Shown in pieces: positions 8,089-16,472 of a DNA stretch of 64,000 bases. Source of the stretch: Fibrobacter sp. UBA4297. GTDB lineage: Bacteria; Fibrobacterota; Fibrobacteria; Fibrobacterales; Fibrobacteraceae. Below the pieces are notes generated by a model, which did no database searches, had not been told where the DNA came from, and saw nothing but the letters and a program-made list of their open reading frames with translations. A program made the translations under genes and the position numbers. The stretch covers positions 133,905 through 197,904 of the forward strand of contig NZ_DGUZ01000012.1 in assembly GCF_002394865.1 (NCBI RefSeq), given 5' to 3'. The first letter of the stretch is position 1; the number at the start of each line of letters is the position of its first letter.

Positions 8089-8566
8089 AAAAAGTCCTTC
8101 TTATAATTTTTGCAAGCAAAATGTAGTAAAAATAAGAGGACTTTTGGGATATTCAAGCAACGGATTTAAGGTTGTTGAGCGCTGCGCTTCTGGATTTCTT
8201 CCAAAGGAATACCCGAAACAACAGAAATTTCTTCATCGGATAATTGTGTCAGCTTTGTAATAAGACACCTGGTCGTTGATTGTTTCGGTTTCACGGGAGT
8301 CTGCATTCCTAGTCGCAAAATACTTCATTATAGCAATGTAGCACTTTATTGTTGTGGATAAGTCGCCCGATAAGGAATGGCGAACTGCTCCCGAAATTGG
8401 ACTTCGTTTAAAATTTCAAACAAAGGGCGTCCTTTCAACACGAAAGTTCTACATTGCCAACAGACCAGGAAAAAAGAATTTCTGTATTGTTAACGTCTTG
8501 TTGACTTGTGTTTTTTTATATATTCTTGATGAAAATCAACATAAAAGGACCTTTCGTAATACTAAT
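8089..8566. other. Divergent intergenic region between fnlA and the ATPase gene
   Basis: This 478-base gap contains the fnlA leader on the minus strand, a probable gene relic (8166-8306) and the ATPase leader on the plus strand. A weak plus-strand promoter guess is TTGTTG (8498-8503), 17 bases, TATTCT (8521-8526), followed by the ribosome binding site AAAAGGAC just before the ATG at 8567. An open frame runs back to 8354, but it does not look like protein. Confidence 0.4.
8166..8306 (-). pseudogene. Short relic frame, possible C-terminus of an Rpn/PD-(D/E)XK-type protein
   Basis: A 46-codon minus-strand frame ends with LTQLSDEEISVVSGIPLEEI. This resembles the repeated 'S-x-E-E-I-x-x-x-T-G-L-x-x-E-E-I' tail seen in many Rpn/transposase-like nucleases. 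A second frame just upstream (MKYFATRNADSRETE) could be another piece of the same broken gene. Evidence is weak. Confidence 0.3.
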
Positions 8567-9742
8567 ATGATTCGAGAAATTACAGTAAAGAATTACAAGT
8601 CGATTGTTTCTTTGAATACGCATTTAAGCAGATTTAATGTGTTTATTGGAGCAAATGGTTGCGGAAAATCCAATATCCTTGAGTCGATTGCATTGGCAGC
8701 GGCGTCCAGCGCTAACAAACTGGAACAAGAGTATTTTGACAATAGGGGTATTCGTTTTGTCGATCCTCTATTTATGCTACCAGCATTTGAAGATGTCGAA
8801 GCAAAAGAAATTGAAATTATTGTGAACGGGGAATCTAATCAAACTATACAATCCAATATCTTTTTCAACCAGTCAGCAAAACCACCTCATTGGGAGGATC
8901 GGTCTCTTTCTTATAATCGAATTATGGAACTTTTGCTTCAAAAAGTTGGAGATCATCCCAAAGTTTCAGATTTGCTGAATGTTTTAGAGGATGTTAAAAA
9001 AGCATCGGAGCATAACGGCGATGATATTGTGAACATCGATATTCAAGAAAGTAATAGAAATTTTAAAATAACTCCGAGTATTCCTGGTTTCCAAAAATTC
9101 ATGATTTATTCTCTTGAGGAGAGTCGCCTTCGCTCAATCGATGATAAAAAACAAATTCGACCCTTGGGAAATCGCGGAGAAGGTTTGCTACCATATCTGA
9201 AAGAATTATCTCAGAGACCTAATGGAACAGAAATAATCCAGGAAATCAACGAAAATCTCAAGTTGTTGGACTGGTTTGAGGAACTTTCCATTCCATCGGG
9301 TCAGTTGTCATCTGAAGTCAATATTCGACTTCACGATAGTTATTTAAGAGAATCTCTTGAATATTTCGACCAGAGGAGTACAAATGAAGGTTTCCTCTAT
9401 CTACTGTTTTATTTGACTTTGATTATATCTGACGAAACCCCGAGTTTTTTTGCAATTGAAAATATTGACGCATCATTCAATCCAAAGCTATGCAAAGAAG
9501 TTACACGAAGACTTATAGAACTAGCCAAGAAACATAACAAACAAATTATAGCAACAACCCATAATCCTGCTATTTTAGATGCTCTTGATTTAGATGATGA
9601 AGACGAAAAGCTTCTTGTCGTCCGTCGATCTGTAGATGGGCATACAAAAATTAATCCGATTAAGTATAAACCTGAGGCGAAGATGTCTTTATCTGAAGCT
9701 TGGCTTAAAGGTCTAATTGGTGGGCTTCCAAACAATTTTTAA
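8567..9742 (+). CDS. AAA family ATPase (OLD/AAA_21-like), candidate defence ATPase
   Basis: A 391-residue SMC-like ATPase. MIREITVKNYKSI is the typical first strand, and Walker A is GANGCGKS at residues 28-35. A Walker B-like FFAIENIDAS lies near residue 290, and a switch histidine lies in IIATTHNPAILDAL near 330. This head-domain layout occurs in the ATPase subunits of OLD, RloA/AbiL, PARIS and related anti-phage systems. The next gene, nine bases downstream, encodes a TOPRIM-like protein, and the pair ends at a terminator. I chose the ATG at 8567 because AAAAGGAC precedes it and the homology starts there. Which named system it belongs to, if any, cannot be decided by eye. Confidence 0.8.
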   Translation: MIREITVKNYKSIVSLNTHLSRFNVFIGANGCGKSNILESIALAAASSANKLEQEYFDNRGIRFVDPLFMLPAFEDVEAKEIEIIVNGESNQTIQSNIFFNQSAKPPHWEDRSLSYNRIMELLLQKVGDHPKVSDLLNVLEDVKKASEHNGDDIVNIDIQESNRNFKITPSIPGFQKFMIYSLEESRLRSIDDKKQIRPLGNRGEGLLPYLKELSQRPNGTEIIQEINENLKLLDWFEELSIPSGQLSSEVNIRLHDSYLRESLEYFDQRSTNEGFLYLLFYLTLIISDETPSFFAIENIDASFNPKLCKEVTRRLIELAKKHNKQIIATTHNPAILDALDLDDEDEKLLVVRRSVDGHTKINPIKYKPEAKMSLSEAWLKGLIGGLPNNF

Positions 9743-9751
9743 TATTGAACT

Positions 9752-10447
9752 ATGATAAACATTGCTCTTTTTTGTGAAGGTGCGTCCGAAGTAAATATCC
9801 TTACGCATATTATTGAAAAATATTTAGGCAGTGACAATGTCAATGTAAACGCTTTACAGCCCACACTAAAGGATGGAAAGCAATTGGGATTTGGAGGATG
9901 GCACGAAGTTTTATCGCATTGCAACGACACTGATGTGGAAAAGGCTTTTGAACAGAATGATTGCCTGGTAATTCAGATTGATTCCGATGCCAGCCATCAA
10001 AAGGGATATGACGCGATCACTGACCAAGAAAAGCGAATGGGCATTGATGATGCAACTCATTATCTCAAAATAGAAGCCCGTCTAAAACAAAATCTTACTT
10101 CAAATATTCTTGCCAAATACGGTGAAAAAATTTTCTTTGCAATCTGTTTTAACGAAACAGAATGCTGGTTAATTCCGTTGTTTTACGAGCATGACGAAAA
10201 GAAATGTTGCTCAACAACAAACTGCATTTTTGTACTCAATCAGGGAATCCCTGACAAAATCGGGCATATCCCTGATAAAGACAAAAATTCACCCACAGCA
10301 ATTGCAACTTATAGATCTATTCTTAAAAAACTAAAGGCAAAAAACATCCCTACAGTAGCCAAATACAACTATGGATTTAAAAAATTCATAGAACAACTAG
10401 ATGTGTTAAAAAAGGCTTTGCAGCCTAACCAAAATGATGATTCCTGA
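9752..10447 (+). CDS. TOPRIM-like partner of the AAA ATPase (DUF4276/DUF4435-like by layout)
   Basis: A 231-residue protein. MINIALFCEGASE places a glutamate at residue 9 after a hydrophobic strand, and IQIDSDA places a D-x-D pair at residues 77 and 79 after another strand. This spacing fits a TOPRIM metal site. A further acidic motif, CFNETECW, is near residues 132-139. In known systems such partners are nucleases or nickases held in check by the ATPase. The family name is uncertain and the function is inferred from motifs and from the two-gene operon. It starts nine bases after the ATPase stop. Confidence 0.6.
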   Translation: MINIALFCEGASEVNILTHIIEKYLGSDNVNVNALQPTLKDGKQLGFGGWHEVLSHCNDTDVEKAFEQNDCLVIQIDSDASHQKGYDAITDQEKRMGIDDATHYLKIEARLKQNLTSNILAKYGEKIFFAICFNETECWLIPLFYEHDEKKCCSTTNCIFVLNQGIPDKIGHIPDKDKNSPTAIATYRSILKKLKAKNIPTVAKYNYGFKKFIEQLDVLKKALQPNQNDDS

Positions 10448-10544
10448 TTCCAAGAATAACAATCGCTATGGCAAATGCAGAGAGTGTAAAGTAAAAAAAA
10501 TCTAAATCGGTTTCGACACCAATACATCGTTGCAAAGCTATTAA

Positions 10545-10578
10545 GGACCTGTTTTTCAAAAACATGGTCCGTTTTTTG
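10545..10578 (+). terminator. Rho-independent terminator after the ATPase/TOPRIM pair
   Basis: GGACC (10545) pairs with GGTCC (ending 10570), extended by TGTTTTT against AAAAACA, followed by GTTTTTTG. It closes the two-gene unit before the polysaccharide genes. Confidence 0.7.
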
Positions 10579-10586
10579 TAATCTAG

Positions 10587-10625
10587 CCCCCCCCCCCTAC
10601 CGCAACTTCACCGAGGTTGCGGTAA
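10587..10625 (+). promoter_or_regulatory. Eleven-C tract plus hairpin leader of the rightward polysaccharide set
   Basis: Eleven consecutive C (10587-10597) are followed by a 9-bp stem: TACCGCAAC at 10598-10606 pairs with GTTGCGGTA at 10616-10624. Bases 10608-10625 (TCACCGAGGTTGCGGTAA) recur exactly, inverted, at 43263-43280. The GAGG in this segment is the probable ribosome binding site for the ATG at 10629. The C tract could slip in length. Confidence 0.6.
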
Positions 10626-10628
10626 TCC

Positions 10629-11891
10629 ATGACGCGTTTCGAGAAGAAGGTCTGGCTCTCTAGCCCAACGATGCACGGCGACGAAATCAGGTATGTCACC
10701 GAGGCTTACGAGACCAACTGGATGAGCACCGTCGGCGCGAACATCAACGAGGTCGAACGGATTGCCGCCGAGAAGGTCGGTTGCAAGTACGCCGTCGCAC
10801 TCTCTGCCGGCACCGCAGCCCTCCATCTCTGCACAAAACTTGCTGGCGAAGCTCTCTACGGCATGCCCAAGGCGGGCGAAGGTTCGCTCCGCGGACACAA
10901 AGTGTTCTGCAGCGACATGACGTTCGACGCTACCGTGAACCCCATCGCTTACGAAAACGGCGAGGCCGTGTTCATCGACACCGAATACAAGACATGGAAC
11001 ATGGACCCGGTCGCCCTCGAAAAGGCTTTTGAAATTTACCCGGACGTGCGCCTGGTGGTACTCGTACACCTCTACGGAACCCCGGCCCGCGTTGACGAAA
11101 TCCGCACCATCTGCCAAAAACGGGGCGCCCTCCTCATCGAAGACGCCGCCGAAAGCTTCGGAGCAAGCTACAAGGGCAAGCAGACCGGCAACTTCGGTGA
11201 CTACAGTGCCATCAGCTTCAACGGAAACAAGATTATCACCGGCTCTAGCGGCGGCATGTTCCTTACCGACAGCAAGGAAGACGCCGAAAAGGTGCGCAAG
11301 TGGAGCACCCAGAGTCGCGAGGCCGCCCCGTGGTACCAGCACGAGGAAATCGGCTACAACTACCGCATGAGCAACGTCATCGCTGGTGTGGTACGCGGCC
11401 AGATGCCCTACCTCGAAGAGCACATTGCCCAGAAAAAGGTGATCTACATGCGCTACAAGGAAGGCCTGAAGGGACTCCCGGTGCAGATGAACCCCTACGA
11501 TGCTGAAAACAGCGAACCGAACTTTTGGCTCAGCTGCCTGATCATCGACAAGTGCGCCATGTGCAAGCAGGTGCGCGGCGAAACCGATGCCCTCTACATC
11601 CACGAAAAAGGCAAGAGCTGCCCGACGGAAATCCTCGAGCGCATCGCCGCCATGAACGCCGAGGGTCGCCCTATATGGAAACCCATGCACATGCAGCCCA
11701 TGTACATGAGCCACGCATTCATCACCGCGAATGGCAACGGACGTGCCCGCACGAACGCCTACATCGCAGGCGAAACACGTGACGTGGGCGCCGACATCTT
11801 TGCTCGCGGACTCTGCCTCCCGAGCGACAACAAGATGACCCCCGAACAGCAAGACGCCATCATCCAGACCATCAAGGAATGCTTCGAGTAA
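10629..11891 (+). CDS. DegT/DnrJ/EryC1/StrS-type sugar aminotransferase (PglE-like)
   Basis: A 420-residue PLP enzyme. Signatures are ALSAGTAALHL (phosphate-binding loop), VVLVHLYGTPA, LIEDAAESFGASY (PLP aspartate) and SFNGNKIITGSSGG, whose lysine would form the Schiff base. It would aminate a 4-keto nucleotide sugar, probably to make a UDP-4-amino sugar for the following PglC-like initiating transferase. A matching PglD-type N-acetyltransferase lies 33 kb away as the first gene of the opposing operon. The GC content here is host-like, unlike the AT-rich genes downstream. A 435-codon antisense frame covers it and is a codon-bias shadow. Confidence 0.9.
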   Translation: MTRFEKKVWLSSPTMHGDEIRYVTEAYETNWMSTVGANINEVERIAAEKVGCKYAVALSAGTAALHLCTKLAGEALYGMPKAGEGSLRGHKVFCSDMTFDATVNPIAYENGEAVFIDTEYKTWNMDPVALEKAFEIYPDVRLVVLVHLYGTPARVDEIRTICQKRGALLIEDAAESFGASYKGKQTGNFGDYSAISFNGNKIITGSSGGMFLTDSKEDAEKVRKWSTQSREAAPWYQHEEIGYNYRMSNVIAGVVRGQMPYLEEHIAQKKVIYMRYKEGLKGLPVQMNPYDAENSEPNFWLSCLIIDKCAMCKQVRGETDALYIHEKGKSCPTEILERIAAMNAEGRPIWKPMHMQPMYMSHAFITANGNGRARTNAYIAGETRDVGADIFARGLCLPSDNKMTPEQQDAIIQTIKECFE

Positions 11892-11920
11892 TATGGATGC
11901 CGGCTGCTTGAACACAATAC

Positions 11921-11990
11921 GTCATTGCGAGCGATGCGAAGCAATCCATGCATCACTCCGTCATCCTGAGCGAAGCGAAGGATCCAGTCT
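11921..11990. repeat. Two dispersed palindromic repeats in tandem
   Basis: One element at 11921-11950 begins GTCATTGCGAGCGATGCGAA. A second at about 11960-11989 begins GTCATCCTGAGCGAAGCG. The second matches 28 of 30 bases of an element inside the pglD-like gene (43088-43117). They fill the gap between the aminotransferase and the sugar transferase. Confidence 0.85.
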
Positions 11991-12000
11991 CATTTAGAAC

Positions 12001-12630
12001 ATGTACGCCCGCTTCTTTAAACGCCCCCTCGACTTCTTCTGCGCTTTGGCAGCCATCGTCTGCCTGAGCCCGCTCCTCGCGGCACTCACCGTCCTCGGCG
12101 CCGTCAAGATGAAGGGCAACCCTTTCTTCACGCAACTTCGGCCTGGAAAAAATGAAAAAATCTTCAAACTCATAAAATTCCGCTCAATGACTTGCGAGAA
12201 AGATGCTGAAGGAAACCTCCTTCCTGATGAAAAACGCCTGACAAAGTATGGGAAATTGCTCCGTAGCACCAGTCTCGACGAGCTGCCGGAACTTTTCAAT
12301 ATTTTGAAGGGCGATATGTCTGTTATTGGCCCTCGTCCGCTCGTTCCGCAGTATTTACCATATTATACGGAAGAAGAAAAGCATCGTCACGATGTTCGCC
12401 CGGGTTTGAGTGGACTTGCGCAAATAAACGGTCGAAATTCCTTGAATTGGGAAGACCGCTTTGCGTATGACTTAAAATACGTGAAAAATATTAGTTTTAT
12501 GTTGGATGTTTCGATTGTCCTTAAAACGCTACTGAAAGTTGTAAAACGCAGCGATATCCAGGTTCGCGGAACAACCAAAATGATGGATTTTGACAAGTAC
12601 CGCATTAGTCAGGGAATGAAAAAATGTTAG
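12001..12630 (+). CDS. Initiating sugar-phosphate transferase (PglC/WcaJ C-terminal family)
   Basis: A 209-residue polyprenyl-phosphate phosphoglycosyltransferase. A single N-terminal hydrophobic helix (about 10-32) is followed by IKFRSMT, LDELPELFNILKGDMSVIGPRPL and RPGLSGLAQINGRN, which are the family's conserved blocks. It would transfer a sugar-1-phosphate, probably the 4-amino sugar made by the neighbouring aminotransferase, to undecaprenyl phosphate on the inner membrane. Base composition changes inside the gene near 12135, from GC-rich to AT-rich, as if only its 3' part came with the foreign cassette. A second member of the family lies at 41129-41776. Confidence 0.9.
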   Translation: MYARFFKRPLDFFCALAAIVCLSPLLAALTVLGAVKMKGNPFFTQLRPGKNEKIFKLIKFRSMTCEKDAEGNLLPDEKRLTKYGKLLRSTSLDELPELFNILKGDMSVIGPRPLVPQYLPYYTEEEKHRHDVRPGLSGLAQINGRNSLNWEDRFAYDLKYVKNISFMLDVSIVLKTLLKVVKRSDIQVRGTTKMMDFDKYRISQGMKKC

Positions 12631-13136
12631 AAGGTCAAAACGTTTATTTGCGTCCCATGGAGCGCGAAGACATGAAGGTTTATCAGCAAATGATAAACTC
12701 AGCCTACATTTCTGACAGGGTTGTCGGTTGGAGTTTTCCTGTTTCTGAGGCAGAACAGAACAAGTGGTTCGATGCAGTCGCTGGTGATCAAAGAAATCGA
12801 CGGTTTTCGATTTGTAAAAAGGGAAGCCAAGAAGCGATCGGAATGATCTCGCTTTCGGCGATTGATTTGCATAACCGCAAAGCTACAGTTGGTCTTAAAC
12901 TTTCAGATAATTGCAAAAAGGGCATAGGGATAGGAACGGATGCTTTGCGCATAATGATGAAATACGCTATTGATGTGGTTAATTTGCATCGTCTTGAAGC
13001 TAGTTGGCTTGAAGACAACAAGGCATCTGAAAAGTTGTATTTGAAATGCGGATGGAAAATTGAAGGAACGCGTGAAGCGGCTATATTCCGTAATGGAACG
13101 TATGTCAATCTTGTAGAAGCTGGTTTTGTCCCGTAA
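12624..13136 (+). CDS. GNAT-family N-acetyltransferase
   Basis: A 170-residue RimJ/PseH-like acetyltransferase. It begins LEGQNVYLRPMEREDM. Its acetyl-CoA segment is GIGIGTDALRIMMKYA, followed by LHRLEASWLEDNKASEKLYLKCGW and a GTYVNLVEAG end. It overlaps the sugar transferase by seven bases. From context it probably acetylates an amino sugar or amino-acid substituent of the polysaccharide; the substrate is unknown. Confidence 0.8.
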   Translation: MLEGQNVYLRPMEREDMKVYQQMINSAYISDRVVGWSFPVSEAEQNKWFDAVAGDQRNRRFSICKKGSQEAIGMISLSAIDLHNRKATVGLKLSDNCKKGIGIGTDALRIMMKYAIDVVNLHRLEASWLEDNKASEKLYLKCGWKIEGTREAAIFRNGTYVNLVEAGFVP

Positions 13137-13140
13137 TTTT

Positions 13141-14205
13141 ATGGTTTGCTGGGAAATTGGAAGCGAATTTGAATATGATTTCAGCGCAGTCATTGATTGT
13201 GCTTCGTTTCCATCATGGCTTTGTTTTGGTGAAGACCAGCTTTTGACATTCTCTGGCCGCACATCCATTGACTTTGTTTTGGATGATATAAAAATTCCTA
13301 TAAAAGCGTGTGTTCCATCTTATTGTTGTGAATCGATGCTTGCTCCATTTAGAATGCGCGGCATTCCATTATCTTTTTATGCTGTTGATTTTTATGATGT
13401 TATATCGTTAGACTTTTCTGACGCAATCGAAGCCTGCAATGTGTTACTTATAGCGAACTATTTTGGCTACAAATCTTCGCCATTTCCGGCTGAAGTTATC
13501 CAAAAGTTCCGTGCCAACGGTGGCATCGTAATATATGATGCTACACATTCGTTGTTTATAGATGATTTGCCACTGAATGATTGCGATTACGTTGTCGCCT
13601 CTCTTCGGAAATGGGGGCCTCTGTTAAGTGGAGGACTGTGCTGCAAGATGAAGGGTGTTTTTGTCAATCATAGTCTTCTGCCTGTTGATGATGTTTTTTT
13701 GACAAAGAAAAGAAAGGCTATGCAAGAAAAATTCAATTACTTGCAAGGTGATTTTTCTATTCAGAAAAAGAGCTTTTTGAATTTTTTTGCAGAAACGAAC
13801 CATCAATTTGAAATGAATTATCAACATGTGGGTTTGGATTCTACTTCATTGAGCATCCTAAATTCTTGGAATCGCAAGGCAATACAGCAGAAACGTTGTG
13901 AAAATGCTTCGCTATTGAATGCAGAAATATCTCAAATCTCGAAAGTCCGTCCTTTGCAATGTCTTTCATCGGGTGATTGTCCGTTGTTTTTTCCAATTAT
14001 AATTGAAAATGGAAAACGAGATAAAGTCCGAAAATATCTTGTACAAAACAACATTTATTGTACTGTTCATTGGCCTCACAACAATGAAGACTTTTCTTCG
14101 AATATTTTTGCTCAAGAATTATCACTAACATGTGATCAACGATATGACGCAGATGATATGAACAAAGTTATCCTCTTTTTGAAAAAATCCCTTATGGAGA
14201 CTTAA
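13141..14205 (+). CDS. DegT-like PLP aminotransferase, divergent
   Basis: About 354 residues, AT-rich. NGGIVIYDATHSLF contains the PLP-binding aspartate and VVASLRKWGPLLSGGL the likely Schiff-base lysine, matching the DegT fold type I pattern at reduced length and identity. It follows the acetyltransferase with almost no gap. A TTG at 13126 would also be in frame, but the ATG at 13141 just after the previous stop is preferred. Its place between an acetyltransferase and an ATP-grasp enzyme suggests modification of an amino sugar, which is inference. Confidence 0.65.
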   Translation: MVCWEIGSEFEYDFSAVIDCASFPSWLCFGEDQLLTFSGRTSIDFVLDDIKIPIKACVPSYCCESMLAPFRMRGIPLSFYAVDFYDVISLDFSDAIEACNVLLIANYFGYKSSPFPAEVIQKFRANGGIVIYDATHSLFIDDLPLNDCDYVVASLRKWGPLLSGGLCCKMKGVFVNHSLLPVDDVFLTKKRKAMQEKFNYLQGDFSIQKKSFLNFFAETNHQFEMNYQHVGLDSTSLSILNSWNRKAIQQKRCENASLLNAEISQISKVRPLQCLSSGDCPLFFPIIIENGKRDKVRKYLVQNNIYCTVHWPHNNEDFSSNIFAQELSLTCDQRYDADDMNKVILFLKKSLMET

Positions 14206-14207
14206 TT

Positions 14208-15272
14208 TTGAAAACGATTCTTGTTACCGGTATTGGTGGACTTACACCGCGCTCTATTGCGAAAAATATTCGTAAAAAACACCCTGATTACAAAATTATC
14301 GGTATTGATGTAAATAAAAAAGCCTTAGGCTTCTTTATCAAGGGTATGGTAGACAAACATTATGTTTGCCCTCGCTGCAAAGATCCTGCATATTTCCCAT
14401 TTTTGGAAGAACTTGTAAAAAAAGAAAACATTGATTATGCTTTTGTTCAGCCTGAAGCTGAAATCGTGGAATGGGGCGATTATTTTGAAAAAAATGGCCG
14501 ATACCCGTGTCCTGTATTTATGGGCTGCAAGAAACTCTCAGTCTCATTGAAAGATAAGTCTATCATGGCTGAACTTCTTGAAGGCACTGATTTTATTCCG
14601 AAGACTATCAAGGTAACGCAGTTTAATCCTCGTTTTGATGATGTAGAAAAACTGATTGGGTTCCCTTGCTGGATTCGCGCCACTGAAGGAACTGGCGGAT
14701 TGGGCTCCTTGAAATTAGAGGACATTTCTAGCTACAAGTCTTGGTTATTCATTAACAGTCAAATCCCTGAATTTACGGTCAGTGAGTTCCTTACGGGGCG
14801 TCATTTGGCAAATCAGATGCTGTATTTTGATGATGAATATGTGAAGGGTGCTGCACTTGAATGTGCTGAATACGTTATGGCAAACACAGCACCTTCGCAT
14901 GTGACGGGTAATACTGCTTTTGGGCGTTTTTTGAACGAAGATCGGATTAACAAGTTCTGTGACGATTGTATTAAGTACCTCTGTAAAAAGTTGAATGTGA
15001 AGGCTCATGGGATACTTTCGTTTGATTTAAAAGAAGACAAAAATGGGAATCTTAAAGTGACTGAGGTTAACATTCGCCACATGGCATATACGGGCGTGAT
15101 GGCTGATGTTGGCTGCGACCTGATTGAAGATTCGATGATTATAACGGAGAATGGAAATGCCAATGCAATCGAAAGGGCTCAGTATTTTCACTACAAAAAG
15201 CCTTACATATTCTTAAGAGATGTTGATGTTGAACCAGTCATTCTTGATAGTGAAGAATATTTTGTAGGGTAG
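14208..15272 (+). CDS. ATP-grasp family ligase (carbamoyl-phosphate synthase-like fold)
   Basis: A 354-residue ATP-grasp protein. The N-terminal Rossmann-like TILVTGIGGLTPRSIAK is followed by the ATP-grasp core (FPCWIRATEGTGGLGS as the lysine/glycine loop region, TVSEFLTGRHLANQMLYF) and a metal-binding VTEVNIRHMAYTG end. Such enzymes join carboxylates to amines. In polysaccharide loci they often add amino acids to sugars. The start is TTG at 14208 with GGAG about ten bases upstream. The substrate is not recognisable. Confidence 0.75.
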   Translation: MKTILVTGIGGLTPRSIAKNIRKKHPDYKIIGIDVNKKALGFFIKGMVDKHYVCPRCKDPAYFPFLEELVKKENIDYAFVQPEAEIVEWGDYFEKNGRYPCPVFMGCKKLSVSLKDKSIMAELLEGTDFIPKTIKVTQFNPRFDDVEKLIGFPCWIRATEGTGGLGSLKLEDISSYKSWLFINSQIPEFTVSEFLTGRHLANQMLYFDDEYVKGAALECAEYVMANTAPSHVTGNTAFGRFLNEDRINKFCDDCIKYLCKKLNVKAHGILSFDLKEDKNGNLKVTEVNIRHMAYTGVMADVGCDLIEDSMIITENGNANAIERAQYFHYKKPYIFLRDVDVEPVILDSEEYFVG

Positions 15273-15278
15273 TTGAAT

Positions 15279-16472
15279 ATGAAAGACATTGTTATCGTTG
15301 CTAATTTTGTGGGTGGGTTGCATGGAACGGACAATAATCGGTTTCCGTATTTGGCAAATATGTTATGCAAGGATAACGATGTGGAATTGATTGCGTCTAC
15401 ATTCTGCCATGGTGAAAAGGCGCGCAGAACCAATATTCTTGATTATCCTTTTAAAGTCACTTTATTGGAAGAACCTGGTTACAAGAAAAATATTTGCCTA
15501 AAGCGGTTCTGGAGCCATTATGTTTGGGGTAGAAATGTCATTAAATATTTAGATTCGCGCAAGAAGCCTGATGTCGTTTATTGTGCCGTTCCTTCATTAA
15601 CAGCGCCTGCAAAGGTTTCAGAATATTGTAAAAAAAATGGTATCCGATTTATCGTGGATATTCAGGATTTGTGGCCAGAAGCATTTCAAATGGTTTTCAG
15701 TGTTCCTGGGCTTAACAAACTTGTTTTTGCGCCGTTTAAACACCTTGCTAATAAAGTGTATGGCTATGCTGATGAAATTGTTGCCGTATCACAAACCTAT
15801 GTAGACCTAGCTCTATCGGTGAATAAAAAAGGTGCTAAAGGTCTTTCAGCTTTTATAGGGACGAATCTTAAAACATTCGATGAAAATGTTAGGAATAATA
15901 TTGAGCACATCAAACAAAAAATTCACAAAAATGATGAAATATGGCTTGGATATTGTGGTACATTAGGTAAAAGTTATGATTTACCAACTGTATTTAATGC
16001 ATTATCTGTTCTTCGTTCTCAGGGGAAAAATGTTCCAAAGTTTATTGTAATGGGTGATGGTCCCAAGAGAAATGAATTTGAAACAATTGCATCATCAAAA
16101 GAATTAGACGTGCTATTTACAGGCCGAATTCCCTATGAAGAAATGTGTGCATTGCTGTTCTTGTGCGATATTGTAGTTAATCCTATTGTTGGAACGTCTG
16201 TTGCGAGCATCATAAATAAACATGCTGATTATGCTGCTGTCGGTAGGCCTGTTATTAACACTCAAAATAGTGATGAATATCGGAATTTAATTGAATCCTA
16301 CAATATGGGGTATAATTGCAAGAATGGAGACTTTAATGCTATGGCAACCTACATAGAACAATTAGAAAATGATTCTTTGTTAAGATTTTCTATGGGAAAA
16401 AATGCTCGTAAGTGCGCTGAAGAAAAATTCGATCGTAATAATACGTATTGTCAAATAATGGACTTGCTGTGA
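15279..16472 (+). CDS. Family 4 glycosyltransferase (WbuB-like)
   Basis: A 397-residue GT-B glycosyltransferase. The N-terminal domain includes DIVIVANFVGGLHGTDNN and RFIVDIQDLWPEAF. The C-terminal donor-binding domain includes WLGYCGTLGKSYDLP, PKFIVMGDGPKRNEF, FTGRIPYEEM and CDIVVNPIVGTS. It probably adds one sugar of the repeat unit on the cytoplasmic face. I use the ATG at 15279 (AGGGTAG upstream); a TTG lies at 15273. Confidence 0.85.
   Translation: MKDIVIVANFVGGLHGTDNNRFPYLANMLCKDNDVELIASTFCHGEKARRTNILDYPFKVTLLEEPGYKKNICLKRFWSHYVWGRNVIKYLDSRKKPDVVYCAVPSLTAPAKVSEYCKKNGIRFIVDIQDLWPEAFQMVFSVPGLNKLVFAPFKHLANKVYGYADEIVAVSQTYVDLALSVNKKGAKGLSAFIGTNLKTFDENVRNNIEHIKQKIHKNDEIWLGYCGTLGKSYDLPTVFNALSVLRSQGKNVPKFIVMGDGPKRNEFETIASSKELDVLFTGRIPYEEMCALLFLCDIVVNPIVGTSVASIINKHADYAAVGRPVINTQNSDEYRNLIESYNMGYNCKNGDFNAMATYIEQLENDSLLRFSMGKNARKCAEEKFDRNNTYCQIMDLL

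Noticed and set aside
8354..8566. N-terminal extension of the ATPase frame
   Set aside because: The 71 extra residues look like translated intergenic sequence, while a good ribosome binding site and the family start lie at 8567.
8567..10447. Firm naming of the ATPase/TOPRIM pair as PARIS, OLD or AbiL
   Set aside because: Motifs fit the general layout, but I could not recognise family-specific features of any named partner protein, so only a generic call is given.
10608..11915. 435-codon open frame antisense to the sugar aminotransferase
   Set aside because: Composition is alanine/valine/histidine-rich without recognisable domains; it mirrors the codon bias of the real gene on the other strand.
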